A DNA stretch of 64,000 nucleotides from Streptomyces aquilus (GTDB lineage Bacteria; Actinomycetota; Actinomycetes; Streptomycetales; Streptomycetaceae), in NCBI RefSeq assembly GCF_003955715.1, contig NZ_CP034463.1, positions 7,874,001 to 7,938,000 on the forward strand, given 5' to 3'. The translations under genes and the position numbers were made by a program. This document shows, piece after piece, positions 16,602 to 25,800 of the stretch (its first letter is position 1; every line of letters begins with the position of its first letter). The notes below the pieces were generated by a model. That model worked only from the letters and a program-made list of their open reading frames with translations, had not been told where the DNA came from and did not search any database.

Positions 16602-17675
16602 ATGACACCCCCCGCCGCCGACCATCCCGCCCCCCGAGGGCGCAGTCGTCGTAACTTCGCGGGGGCTCGGCCTGTGATGGACGACGTGGCGCGGATGGCC
16701 GGGGTGTCCAAGCAGACCGTTTCCCGGGTGCTCAATGATCACCCGGCGGTACGGGACGAGACCCGGGAGGCGGTGCGGGACGCCATGCGGGTGCTCGGGT
16801 ACCGGCCCAGCGCCAGTGCCCGGTCGCTCGCCAGTGGGCGGACCCGGATGGTCGGGGTGATCTCCTTCGACGCGGCCCGCTACGGGCCCGCCAGCATCCT
16901 CACCGCCATCAACACCGCCGCGCAGCAGGCCGGTTACCTGCTCAGCTCCATCGCGCTCGACGACACGGCCGACCACGCCACCGTCGCCGAAGCCGTGCAG
17001 CGGCTGTCCACCGAGGGCGCGGACGGGGTGATCGCCCTCGCCCCGCAGCACCGGGTGGGGCAGGCGCTGGCCGAGGCCCGGCTCGGTACCCCGCTGGTGG
17101 TCATGGAGAACGAGGTCAGGGGCGGCACCCCGCTCGCCACCGCCGACTCCCGGGGCGGCGCCCACCAGGCCACCGAGCATCTGCTGAGGCTCGGGCACGC
17201 CACCGTATGGCACATCGCGGGGCCGGCCGGCTGGACCTCCGCCGACCAGCGGGTGGCCAGCTGGCAGGACACGCTGAAGGCGGCCGGTGCCGAGATCCAC
17301 CCGCCGCTCGTCGGCGACTGGAGCGCCGAGTCCGGGTACGCACTCGGCCGGGAACTGGCCCGCCGCACGGACGTCACCGCCGTGTTCGCCTCCAACGACC
17401 AGATGGCCCTCGGGCTGCTGCACGCCCTCCACGAGGCGGGCCGCCGCGTCCCCGACGACATCAGTGTCGTCGGCTACGACGACATCCCCGAGGCCGCCCA
17501 CTTCCTGCCCCCGCTGACCACCGTGCGGACCGACTTCGCCGAGATCGGCACCCGGCTGCTGCGGCTGCTGCTGGACCGGATCGACGGGCGCACCGAGGCC
17601 GCTGCGGGGGGCGAGCCGATGATTCCCGTCGAGCTCGTCGTGCGCCGCAGTTCAGGAGTGCCGCCCCGCGGCTGA
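16602..17675 (+). CDS. LacI-family transcriptional regulator
   Basis: A 357-residue repressor. Residues 24-70 form the LacI helix-turn-helix and hinge (MDDVARMAGVSKQTVSRVLN, then RPSASARSLASG). The periplasmic-binding-protein fold follows, with VGVISFDAARYGPAS and the family end VVGYDDIPEAAHFLPPLTTV. The ATG at 16602 is chosen for the GAGGAAG upstream and for matching the usual length. It lies downstream of the MFS-GH35-GH35 genes in the same direction and likely controls them through the GTTACCGGTAAC palindrome (11161-11172). The inducer is probably a galactoside (inference). Confidence 0.9.
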   Translation: MTPPAADHPAPRGRSRRNFAGARPVMDDVARMAGVSKQTVSRVLNDHPAVRDETREAVRDAMRVLGYRPSASARSLASGRTRMVGVISFDAARYGPASILTAINTAAQQAGYLLSSIALDDTADHATVAEAVQRLSTEGADGVIALAPQHRVGQALAEARLGTPLVVMENEVRGGTPLATADSRGGAHQATEHLLRLGHATVWHIAGPAGWTSADQRVASWQDTLKAAGAEIHPPLVGDWSAESGYALGRELARRTDVTAVFASNDQMALGLLHALHEAGRRVPDDISVVGYDDIPEAAHFLPPLTTVRTDFAEIGTRLLRLLLDRIDGRTEAAAGGEPMIPVELVVRRSSGVPPRG

Positions 17676-17708
17676 CCACCCGTCCGGGGCGTTGACCGGG
17701 GGACGGCC

Positions 17709-19184
17709 TCAGGATCGCTCCGGGCCTCCGCTCACCGGAGCGGCCGCCGCCCTGAGCGGAAGCGACACCGTGAAGACGGTCCTGCCGGGCTCGCTGGTCA
17801 CCTCCACCGTGCCGCCGTGCGCCCGCACCAGTGAGCGGGCCACGGCGAGACCGAGGCCGCTGCCGCCACGGTCCCGGCTGCGGGCCTTGTCGACGCGGTA
17901 GAAGCGGTCGAAGACCCGCTCCCGGTCGGCGGGCGGGATGCCGGGACCCGCGTCCGTGACCTCGACCCGGGCCCGGCCCGAGCCGGCCGACACCGTCACG
18001 CACACCGGTGTCCCGGCCGGGGTGTGCACCGCCGCGTTGGTGAGGAGGTTGTCCAGGACCTGGCGGACGCGGTGCGGGTCGACGCGCAGCGCCACCGACG
18101 CCGGGCCGTCCGTCAGCGTCAGCGGCCGGTCCGGGTGCGCCGCGCGGAACGCGTCCGCCGCGTCCTGGACCAGCGTCACCAGATCCGTGTCCGCCGGCCG
18201 CAGCGGGGTCTCCACCTCCGCCGCGTCCAGGCGGGCGAGCAGCAGCAGGTCGTCGAGGAGGACGCCCATGCGGGCCGCCTCGGCCCTGAGCCGGGCCAGG
18301 TGCTTGTCCCGTTCCTCGGGGGCGTTGGCGGCGGCGTACTGGAAGAGGTCCGCGTAGCCCCGTACCGACATCAACGGCGTCCGCAGCTCGTGGGAGGCGT
18401 CCGCGACGAACCGGCGCAGCCGCTGCTCGGCCTCCGAACGCACCGCGAGGGAGCGGTCGATGTGCTCCAGCATCGAGTTGAACGCGGTCCGCAGCTCCTC
18501 GACCTCCGGGCCGCCGCCCTTGCGGTCGGCGCGCAGCGGCAGCCGGGCCGCCGACTCGGTCAGGTCGTGCGAGGCGATGCCGTGCGCGGTGGACGCCATG
18601 TCGCTCAGCGGTTTCAGCCCGCGCCGCAGCACCTTCCGGCCGAACAGCACCAGCGCCAGCAGGGCGAGGCCGAACGCGACGACCTGGACCGTGATCAGCT
18701 GCCCCACGGTGTCGTCGATGTCGTCCATGGGCGCCGCGCTGACCAGGATCACACCGGGCTCGACCTCGCAGGCCCGCAGCCGGTACTCGCCCGCGCCCGC
18801 GAGATGCTCGGTGCGCGTCACGTCCGTGCTCGCGACGGTCTTGGCCTCGGCGACCGTCGTGAACTCGTCGACGTCCTTGGGCAGGTCGGTGGAGTCCTCG
18901 GGGGTGCGCAGCACCGGAGTGCCGTTCTTCACGTCGTACACCGCGTAGTACCAGCGCCAGTACTTCTTGTCCGCCAGGCTGCCGGACTCCGCGATGCTCT
19001 TGGCCTGGGCGACCTGGGCGATCGACAGCTGTTCGTTGAGCTGGTTCGACAGATAGTCGCGCATGTACGTCGTCAGGGCCGTGCCCACGACGCCGAACAC
19101 CACCAGGGCCAGCGCGCCGAGCCCCAGCGCGAGCCGGGTGCCGAGCCGCATCCGCCGGTACGCCGAGCGCAGCCGCCCGATCAC
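17709..19184 (-). CDS. Sensor histidine kinase
   Basis: A 491-residue membrane kinase. TM1 lies near residues 19-40 (LALGLGALALVVFGVVGTAL), an extracellular sensor of about 120 residues follows, then TM2 near 155-175 and a HAMP segment. The HisKA box is ASHELRTPLMSVRGYADL (His phosphoacceptor), and the HATPase domain shows DNLLTNAAVH, DAGPGIPP and GSGLGLAVARS. The GTG start overlaps the stop of the response regulator gene (GTGA). It probably phosphorylates that partner. The signal is unknown; the divergent flavin redox operon suggests a redox or metal cue (inference). Confidence 0.93.
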   Translation of the reverse strand: MIGRLRSAYRRMRLGTRLALGLGALALVVFGVVGTALTTYMRDYLSNQLNEQLSIAQVAQAKSIAESGSLADKKYWRWYYAVYDVKNGTPVLRTPEDSTDLPKDVDEFTTVAEAKTVASTDVTRTEHLAGAGEYRLRACEVEPGVILVSAAPMDDIDDTVGQLITVQVVAFGLALLALVLFGRKVLRRGLKPLSDMASTAHGIASHDLTESAARLPLRADRKGGGPEVEELRTAFNSMLEHIDRSLAVRSEAEQRLRRFVADASHELRTPLMSVRGYADLFQYAAANAPEERDKHLARLRAEAARMGVLLDDLLLLARLDAAEVETPLRPADTDLVTLVQDAADAFRAAHPDRPLTLTDGPASVALRVDPHRVRQVLDNLLTNAAVHTPAGTPVCVTVSAGSGRARVEVTDAGPGIPPADRERVFDRFYRVDKARSRDRGGSGLGLAVARSLVRAHGGTVEVTSEPGRTVFTVSLPLRAAAAPVSGGPERS

Positions 19185-19873
19185 TCCGAGGCCTGCCGGA
19201 TGACGTACCCGAAGCCGCGCACGGTCTGGATCAGCGGATCGTCACCCGTCTCGTCCAGCTTGCGGCGCAGCCTGCTGACGACCAGCTCGACGACGTTCGA
19301 GCGGCCCCCGAAGCCGTACTCCCACACGTGGTCGAGGATCTGCGCCTTGGTCAGTACGGTCGGCGACCTGCGCATGAGGTAGCGCAGCACCTCGTACTCG
19401 GTCGGGGTGAGCGTGAGCAGCTTGCCGCCGCGCCGGACCTCGCGGGTGTCCTCGTCCATCGTGAGGTCCGCGACCTGGAGCACCGAGCGCTGGAAGCCGG
19501 GGCCCGCGGCGCGCCGCAGCACCGTGCGCAGCCGGGCCATCAGCTCCTCCACCGCGAACGGCTTGACCAGGTAGTCGTCGCCGCCCCGGGTCAGCCCCGC
19601 CACCCGGTCGGCGACCGCGTCCCGGGCGGTGAGGAACACCACCGGCACCATCGTTCCCGAGCGCCGCAGCCGGTCCAGGACCCCGAAGCCGTCGAGGTCG
19701 GGCAGCATCAGGTCGAGCACCACGATGTCCGGGTGGAACTCGGCGGCACGGCTCAGCGCCTCCTCACCGGAGTTCGCGGTGACCGCCTCCCAGCCCTCGT
19801 AGCGGGCGACCGTCGCCACGAGGTCGGCGATCGGCGGGTCGTCGTCCACGACGAGGAGTCGTACTTTTTCCAC
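19181..19873 (-). CDS. OmpR-family response regulator
   Basis: A 230-residue two-component regulator. Receiver domain: acidic pocket DDD near residue 9, phosphoacceptor Asp in VVLDLMLPD (near 53), Lys in DDYLVKPFAVEEL. The C-terminal winged helix shows LTPTEYEVLRYLM and VVELVVSRLRRKLD. The GTG at 19873 is the only start that keeps the full receiver. It is upstream of and overlaps the kinase gene. It is divergent from the ferric-reductase-like gene with about 150 bp between, and so is placed to control it. Confidence 0.93.
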   Translation of the reverse strand: MEKVRLLVVDDDPPIADLVATVARYEGWEAVTANSGEEALSRAAEFHPDIVVLDLMLPDLDGFGVLDRLRRSGTMVPVVFLTARDAVADRVAGLTRGGDDYLVKPFAVEELMARLRTVLRRAAGPGFQRSVLQVADLTMDEDTREVRRGGKLLTLTPTEYEVLRYLMRRSPTVLTKAQILDHVWEYGFGGRSNVVELVVSRLRRKLDETGDDPLIQTVRGFGYVIRQASE

Positions 19874-20023
19874 CCGTTCATAGTGCGGCACGCGGCCCCA
19901 CAGACCAGAGCCGTATCCTCCCCGGGACCACATCGATAAGACCTTGAAAGTTGTATGACAGCTGTTCGACAGGTCGCCCGGGCGAAGCTCGAGTCCCAGG
20001 CCCCGATCAAGGAGCTCCGTTCC

Positions 20024-21364
20024 GTGACGACGACCGTCAAACCGCCCAGCGCGCCCCCCACGGCGATACGGCCCAAGGTGGTGGCCCGCACGGGCCTGTA
20101 CGCCGTACTCGCCGCGAACGTGGTCGCCGTGGCCGTCTTCTTCGCCCAGGCCGGCTTCGCCTCCAACGCGCTCGTCGTGCTGGGCCGCCTCTTCGGCCTC
20201 TACGGCGCCCTCCTCATGGCCTTCCAGCTGCTGCTGGTGGCCCGGCTGCCCTGGCTCGACCGCCGCATCGGCATGGACCGGCTGACCTCCTGGCACCGCT
20301 GGACCGGCTTCGGCATCCTCTGGACGCTCCTCGCGCACGCCGTCTTCATCGCCTTCGGCTACGCCGAGGGGACCGACGTCGGCCCCATCGGCACGATCGT
20401 CGACCTCGCCGAGACCACCGAGGGCGTGCTCCGCGCGGTCGTCGCGCTGGGGATCATCGTCGTCGTCGGCGCCGTCTCGGGCCGCTGGGCCCGGCGCCGG
20501 CTGGCCTACGAGACCTGGCACTTCATCCACTTCTACACGTACGTCGCCGTGGTGCTCGCCATCACCCACCAGGTCGCGGTCGGTACGACGTTCACCTCGT
20601 CGTCCGTCGCCAGGACGTACTGGTACGGCGTGTGGACCGTCGCCCTCGGCGCGGTCGTCCTGGGCCGCGCGGTGCTGCCGCTGTGGCGGAACCTGCGCCA
20701 CCAGTTCCGCGTCGAGGCGGTCGTCCCCGAGTCCGACAACGTCGTCTCGATCTACATCACCGGCCGCGACCTGGACAAGCTGCCCGCCCGCGCCGGCCAG
20801 TTCTTCCTGTGGCGGTTCCTGACCAAGGACCGCTGGTGGCAGGCGAACCCCTTCTCCCTGTCGGCGGCCCCCGACGGCCGCACGCTGCGCCTGACCGCGA
20901 AGGCCGCCGGCGACGGCAGCGCCGCCCTGCGGCACCTCCAGATCGGCACCCGCGTCTTCGCCGAGGGGCCCTACGGCGCCTTCACCGCGCTGCACCGCAC
21001 CCGCCCGGAGTCGGTCCTCATTGCCGGCGGCGTCGGCGTCACCCCCATCCGCGCCCTTCTCGAAGAGCTGCACGGCCACGCGGTCGTCATCTACCGCGTC
21101 GCCACCGACCGCGACGCCGTCCTCTACGACGAGCTGCGCGAGCTGGCCCGGGCCAAGGGCGCCGAGCTGCACCTTGTGACCGGCCCGGTCCAGCCCGACA
21201 AGCTGGCCCCCGCCGAACTGCTGCGCATGGTCCCCGACATCGCTGACCGGGACGTGTTCCTGTGCGGGCCGCCGCCGATGATGAGCGCGGTGCTGGCCAA
21301 CCTGCGCGAGCTGGGCGTGCCCAAGGCGCAGACCCACTTCGAGCGCTTCAGCCTGGCGGGATGA
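20024..21364 (+). CDS. Ferric-reductase-like transmembrane flavoprotein (FAD/NAD(P)H)
   Basis: A 446-residue membrane electron-transfer protein. The N-half has about six membrane segments with histidines in SWHRWTGFG, LLAHAVFIAFGY and TWHFIHFY that could bind two b-hemes. The C-half is a ferredoxin-NADP reductase module: FAD site NPFSLSAAP, nucleotide site IAGGVGVTPIRALLEEL and the CGPPPMMSAV end motif. It would move electrons from cytoplasmic NAD(P)H across the membrane. GTG 20024 is chosen over ATG 19955 because AAGGAG lies 9 bases upstream. First gene of an operon with a double FMN-binding protein and ApbE, its likely electron acceptor and maturase. Confidence 0.88.
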   Translation: MTTTVKPPSAPPTAIRPKVVARTGLYAVLAANVVAVAVFFAQAGFASNALVVLGRLFGLYGALLMAFQLLLVARLPWLDRRIGMDRLTSWHRWTGFGILWTLLAHAVFIAFGYAEGTDVGPIGTIVDLAETTEGVLRAVVALGIIVVVGAVSGRWARRRLAYETWHFIHFYTYVAVVLAITHQVAVGTTFTSSSVARTYWYGVWTVALGAVVLGRAVLPLWRNLRHQFRVEAVVPESDNVVSIYITGRDLDKLPARAGQFFLWRFLTKDRWWQANPFSLSAAPDGRTLRLTAKAAGDGSAALRHLQIGTRVFAEGPYGAFTALHRTRPESVLIAGGVGVTPIRALLEELHGHAVVIYRVATDRDAVLYDELRELARAKGAELHLVTGPVQPDKLAPAELLRMVPDIADRDVFLCGPPPMMSAVLANLRELGVPKAQTHFERFSLAG

Positions 21365-21374
21365 GGAAGAGATC

Positions 21375-22079
21375 GTGAAGCGAGCCATACCTGTAGTCGT
21401 CCTCAGCATCGCGGGCCTGGTCCCGGTCTGGCGCTACGAGCCGTCGATCGGCGGCGGTACGTCGACGACGGAGGCGGCGGCACCGGCCCCGTCGACGGCC
21501 TCCTCGTCCGGAGGTTCGTCCTCGGGCACGGTCGTCAAGGGCACCTTGGTCAACACCGAGAAGGGCCCGGTGGAGGTCCAGGTGACCTTCCAGGGCGACA
21601 AGATCAGCGCCGTGAAGATGCTCCAGCAGCCGAACCATCCGCAGACGACGGCGGCGGTGCCGAAGCTGATCGCGGCGACGCTGGAGGCGCAGAGCGCGGA
21701 CATCGACACGGTGTCCGGTGCGACGATCACGAGCGAGGCCTACAAGGAGTCCCTCCAGGCGGCCATCGACGACAACGCCAAAGCGGCGGCGACCGCGTCC
21801 CCCTCCCCGTCGGCCGCCGCCTCCCAGACCGTCGACGGCTCGGCGCTGACCACGGAGAAAGGTCCCGTCCAGGTCCAGGTGACCTTCGAGGGCGACAAGA
21901 TCAGCGCCGTGAAGATGCTCCAGCAGCCGAACCATCCGCAGACGACGGCGGCGGTGCCGAAGCTGATCGCGGCGACGCTGGAGGCGCAGAGCGCGGACAT
22001 CGACACGGTGTCGGGAGCGACGATCACGAGCGAGGCCTACAAGGAGTCCCTCCAGGCCGCGATCGACGCGAAGGGCTGA
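21375..22079 (+). CDS. Extracytoplasmic protein with two FMN-binding domains
   Basis: A 234-residue protein: N-terminal membrane anchor or signal (AIPVVVLSIAGLVPVW), a Ser/Thr/Ala linker, then two FMN_bind domains of about 80 residues that are almost identical. Each carries DTVSGATITSEAYKESLQ. In this family the Thr of SGAT is the residue ApbE links covalently to FMN. The domains should therefore carry two FMN groups outside the membrane, taking electrons from the ferric-reductase-like partner. It starts with GTG 10 bases after the previous stop, and ApbE follows immediately. There is no lipobox Cys, so anchoring is by the N-terminal helix. The identity of the two domains is unusual (see repeat). 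Confidence 0.9.
   Translation: MKRAIPVVVLSIAGLVPVWRYEPSIGGGTSTTEAAAPAPSTASSSGGSSSGTVVKGTLVNTEKGPVEVQVTFQGDKISAVKMLQQPNHPQTTAAVPKLIAATLEAQSADIDTVSGATITSEAYKESLQAAIDDNAKAAATASPSPSAAASQTVDGSALTTEKGPVQVQVTFEGDKISAVKMLQQPNHPQTTAAVPKLIAATLEAQSADIDTVSGATITSEAYKESLQAAIDAKG
21592..22012 (+). repeat. Recent internal duplication within the FMN-binding gene
   Basis: Bases 21592-21715 and 21889-22012 are identical over 124 bp, offset 297 bp (99 codons). Identity resumes from 21720 for about 40 bp after two substitutions. Synonymous sites are unchanged, so the duplication is recent or maintained by gene conversion. Confidence 0.9.
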
Positions 22080-22081
22080 TC

Positions 22082-22819
22082 ATGCACAGGGTCGAACACG
22101 TCATGGGCTTCCCGGTGTCGTTGCGCGTGGACGACGAGGGCGACTTCGAGCCGGCCGGGGACCGGGTCTTCGCCTGGCTGCGCGAGGTCGACGCCCGCTT
22201 CAGCCCGTTCAAGCCGGACAGCGAGGTGTCGCGGCTGGGCCGCGGCGAGCTGGCGGAGTCGGAGGTCAGCGCCGACCTCCGGCTGGTGCTCGACCTGTGC
22301 GAGCACTACCGGACCGCGACGGGCGGCGCGTTCGACATCCGGCTGCCCGGCCGGGCCCTCGACCCCTGCGCGGTGGTGAAGGGCTGGTCGGTGCAGCGCG
22401 CGGCCGACCTCCTCAAGGCGGCAGGCGCACGCCGCTTCGTGCTGAACGCCGGCGGCGACGTGGCCGCCGGCGGCGGCCCCTGGCGGGTGGGCGTACGCCA
22501 CCCCGAACAGGCCGACAAGCTGTGCACGGTCCTCGACCTGACGGACGGCGCGGTCGCGACCTCCGCCCGCTACGAACGCGGCGACCACATCATCGACGGC
22601 CGCACCGGGCGTCCGGCGACGGGCCTGCTGAGCCTGACGGTCGTCGCCGATTCCCTCACGGAGGCCGACTCGGTGGCGACGGCCGCGTTCGCGATGGGCC
22701 CGGAGGGCGTCGACTGGGCCGCCTCCCTGCCGGGCGTCGAGGTGTTCGCGGTGGACGCCGAGCGCAGGGTGCTGCGGACGCCGGGGTTCCCGGTGGCGGC
22801 GGCGGACAGTCGTTCCTGA
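22082..22819 (+). CDS. apbE: FAD:protein FMN transferase (ApbE family)
   Basis: A 245-residue flavin transferase that attaches FMN to Thr/Ser of SGAT-type motifs. The N-terminal MGFPVSLRVDD, DARFSPFKPDSEVSRL, the central FDIRLPG...DPCAVVKGWSV and NAGGDVAAGG match the family core. HIIDGRTGRPATGL and LTEADSVATAAFAMG are its C-terminal flavin and metal-binding region. No signal peptide or lipobox is visible, unlike many Gram-negative ApbE proteins. ATG is two bases after the stop of the FMN-binding gene, its evident substrate. Confidence 0.92.
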   Translation: MHRVEHVMGFPVSLRVDDEGDFEPAGDRVFAWLREVDARFSPFKPDSEVSRLGRGELAESEVSADLRLVLDLCEHYRTATGGAFDIRLPGRALDPCAVVKGWSVQRAADLLKAAGARRFVLNAGGDVAAGGGPWRVGVRHPEQADKLCTVLDLTDGAVATSARYERGDHIIDGRTGRPATGLLSLTVVADSLTEADSVATAAFAMGPEGVDWAASLPGVEVFAVDAERRVLRTPGFPVAAADSRS

Positions 22820-22822
22820 GCC

Positions 22823-25800
22823 CTATCGGTTCCTCTCCTGTCCTTCCCGAGTGGCGAGCACCTCTTGGAGGGCCGCGTGACGGAACTGGTAGACGGACCC
22901 GCTGCGGCGCAGCACGCCGAGCTGGTGAGCTTCCTCCAGGAACCTCATCAGGCGCCGCGGGCCCCGTCCGGTCAGCGCCAAAGAGCCGACGACGACGTAA
23001 TAGCGGGGCGACGCCCTGCCGCGCAGCATCAAGGCGGACGTCGGCAAGGCGATCATCAGGAAGGCGAAGAGCAGCGAGGCAGGGTTCCAGGACCCGGACG
23101 CCGCGAAGGCGGCCATGGTGGTCACACCGGCGACGACCGGTGCGAACAGTGCCGCGCGCAGGTCCCGACGCAGGCTCTGCCGCGGGCTGACGGCGTCGGG
23201 TGCCTGCCGTGAACGGCCGAGACGGGGCAGGAATGCCCAGCGGGGTTGCGGTGATCGTGCGGTGGCGAGAACCACCAGAGCCAGGAACGCTCCAGCGACC
23301 GCGAGGTAGAAGATCCGAGCGCCTCCGTGGAGGGAGAGGCCCACGCTGAGCAGTGGTGCCGTCAGGACGACGGCGGCGCCCCCGAGCCGGAGCCGCAACC
23401 TCAGGGGGCCGTAGACCCGGTGCAGCTCCCACCAGGCGAAGTCACGTGTCTGGAGGCCTTCCATGTGCCTCGCCAGGAAGGCCAGCCAGCGACTGGCCCG
23501 ATCCGGTCGCGTGAGCGTGGGAGCGCTGTACCGGTAGACGGCGGGAATGAAGCCGTCGAGCAGATGCCTCTGGACCTGGGCGGAGTCGGTCAGCGCCAGC
23601 AGGTCACTGGGGTCGGTCGAGGGGTCCCGGTAGACCTCCATGGCCATGCGCAGCATGAAGGGCGTGCTCAGGGCCCGGGCCAGCGGGTGGGACGGCCGGC
23701 CGCGCAGGTGGTCGAAGACCAGGTCCCACCGGTCGTCCCCCGGCAGCAGGTTCTGTGACAGATACCGGAAGGCGTCCTGCATCCCGAGGGGTTCGAGCTC
23801 CAGGACCGCGGCCCTCCGCAGCGGGAGGCCGCCCTGTCGGACGACGTCCTCGTACTCGCTGGTACGCGAGGTCAGCACGTACATGCTCCCCTGAGCGTGG
23901 TTCAAGGCCTCGATCGCCACGGCACGGCTCTCGGGGGGCAGTTCGTCCAGCCCGTCGAGGAAGGGCAGGACCCAGCCCTCGTCCACCAGCAGCGCCAGGA
24001 CATCGGGCCCCAACTCGGTCAAGAGCGCCGGGTAGTCCGTCCGCAGACAGTCGATGATCCAGTCGGTCAGTGACTGCGTGCGTGGGTGCCAGGAGGCCAG
24101 GGACAGCATCACCGGTACGGCGCCTCGCAGCGTCCGCATCTCCAGCAGGGCGGCCGCCAGTTGGTAGGCGGCCGTCGTCTTGCCCGAGCCTGGCGCTCCG
24201 ATCAGGACGAGGCGCCCGTCCGGCACGGCGTCGAAGAGGCGGTAGAGGTCGCGCAGCAGGTCACCGGAGGCCAGGGACATGCGTCCGGGGTCGGAACGGG
24301 ACACGACCCTGCGGCTGAGGGACCAGCGGATCGGCAGCCCGTGGCGATCATCGAAGTCGCGCCGCTTCCACACCTCCCGCAGGTTGCGCTCCACCGCGTA
24401 GGAGAGCGCCTCGGCCGCCCTGGCGAGTTCCGGGTCGAAGGCCGACGGCCCCCAGTTCGCCTTCTCGACGAGCGGAGCGCGCACCTGCACCGACTTCTCG
24501 ATCACCGCACGCCGGTTGATCAGCTCGGCCACCGGGCGCACCCCCTCGGCCGTCAGGTCGGTGGCCTCCGCTCGCCGCAGCGGCATCAGGAACTCGGGCA
24601 GACCGTCGGGCGGACCGCCGGGCAGGCTGATGGCCAGGAAGCGGTCAGGGTAGGCGTAGTACACGTCCCTGAGCTGGGTGGCCTCTCCGTCCGGCATACT
24701 GTGGTATCCCGGCGACAGCACCGGCAACACCAGCTCGGAGCCCACGAGTTGCCCACGCTGCCAGCTCGGCCAGTCCTCCCCGCGCTGGCCCGGCGGCAGG
24801 TCCAGCCGGGCGTCGATGCCGTGACCCCGGAGCAGGAACCACAGTTCGCGTACGGCCTCGAAGTGGTCGGGGGAGTCGTAGGCGTAGGTGATGAACACGC
24901 GCCTGCCCGACTGCTCGGGGTCGCTCGGTGTCAGCGCCGCTGGTGCCACGGGCACGGTGCGCATGAACTGGCGCAGCAGGCCGCGGCGTTCCGGCTCCTC
25001 CAGTGGCCTGACCTGGGTGATCTCCCCGTCGGTGAGGTACGCGACCAGGCGCTCCGACGACGCGAGCAGGCTGGCGGGGCGCAGAGGTTCGTCCCTCACG
25101 GCCGCGAGAAGCTCCTCGTACGCGTATCCGGGCTGGTAGGGCACCTCCACGGCACCCCAGTAGCGCTCGGGATCCGGCACATGGGACAGATAGCGGCCGA
25201 ACTTGGCCCGCGCGTAGCGGCGTCCCTGCTCCAGCCGGTCGGCCTCGCCCTGATCGACCCGCATCGGCACCGGGAACATGCGCAGTTGATTGCCCGCCCG
25301 CTGTCGGTGCACCGACGCCGCGACCGCTTCCGCGCCGTCGATGGCCTGGTTGCTCAGGGTGAAGCAGTTGACCAGGATGTCCGGGAGCTGGACGGTGCAG
25401 ATGCCCGCGGTGTCGCTGAGTCCCGTACGACTGTCGATCAGGACGTAGTCGTAGTGCTCCCGCATGCTGCGCTTGAGGGCCTCGATGAAGCTGCCACCGC
25501 CGAGCCGCTCGTAGAAGTTGTTCCAGTCGAAGGTGCTGACGAGCGTGGAGTACAGATGGTCTTGGCGGCCCGCAGGGACGAGGTCGATGGAACCGGGTTC
25601 AAGGAAGTCGTGCTCCACAGACATGGCGTACGGCTGGATCGCGGCGAGCGGCTCGTACCAGTCGGGCTCGTCCGGAGTGGCCGGGTCGGTGGCGGAGGTC
25701 GCGAACTCCCACACCAGGTCCATGATCCCGGGCGAGGAACGCAGTTCGCCGTCGGGGAGGAACGGATGGAAGTAGCGGTGCAGGCCCGGCGCTTCGAGGT

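Noticed and set aside
17676..17708. Terminator between the LacI and kinase genes
   Set aside because: The 33-bp gap has GC-rich sequence but no stem of more than a few pairs that I could place with confidence.
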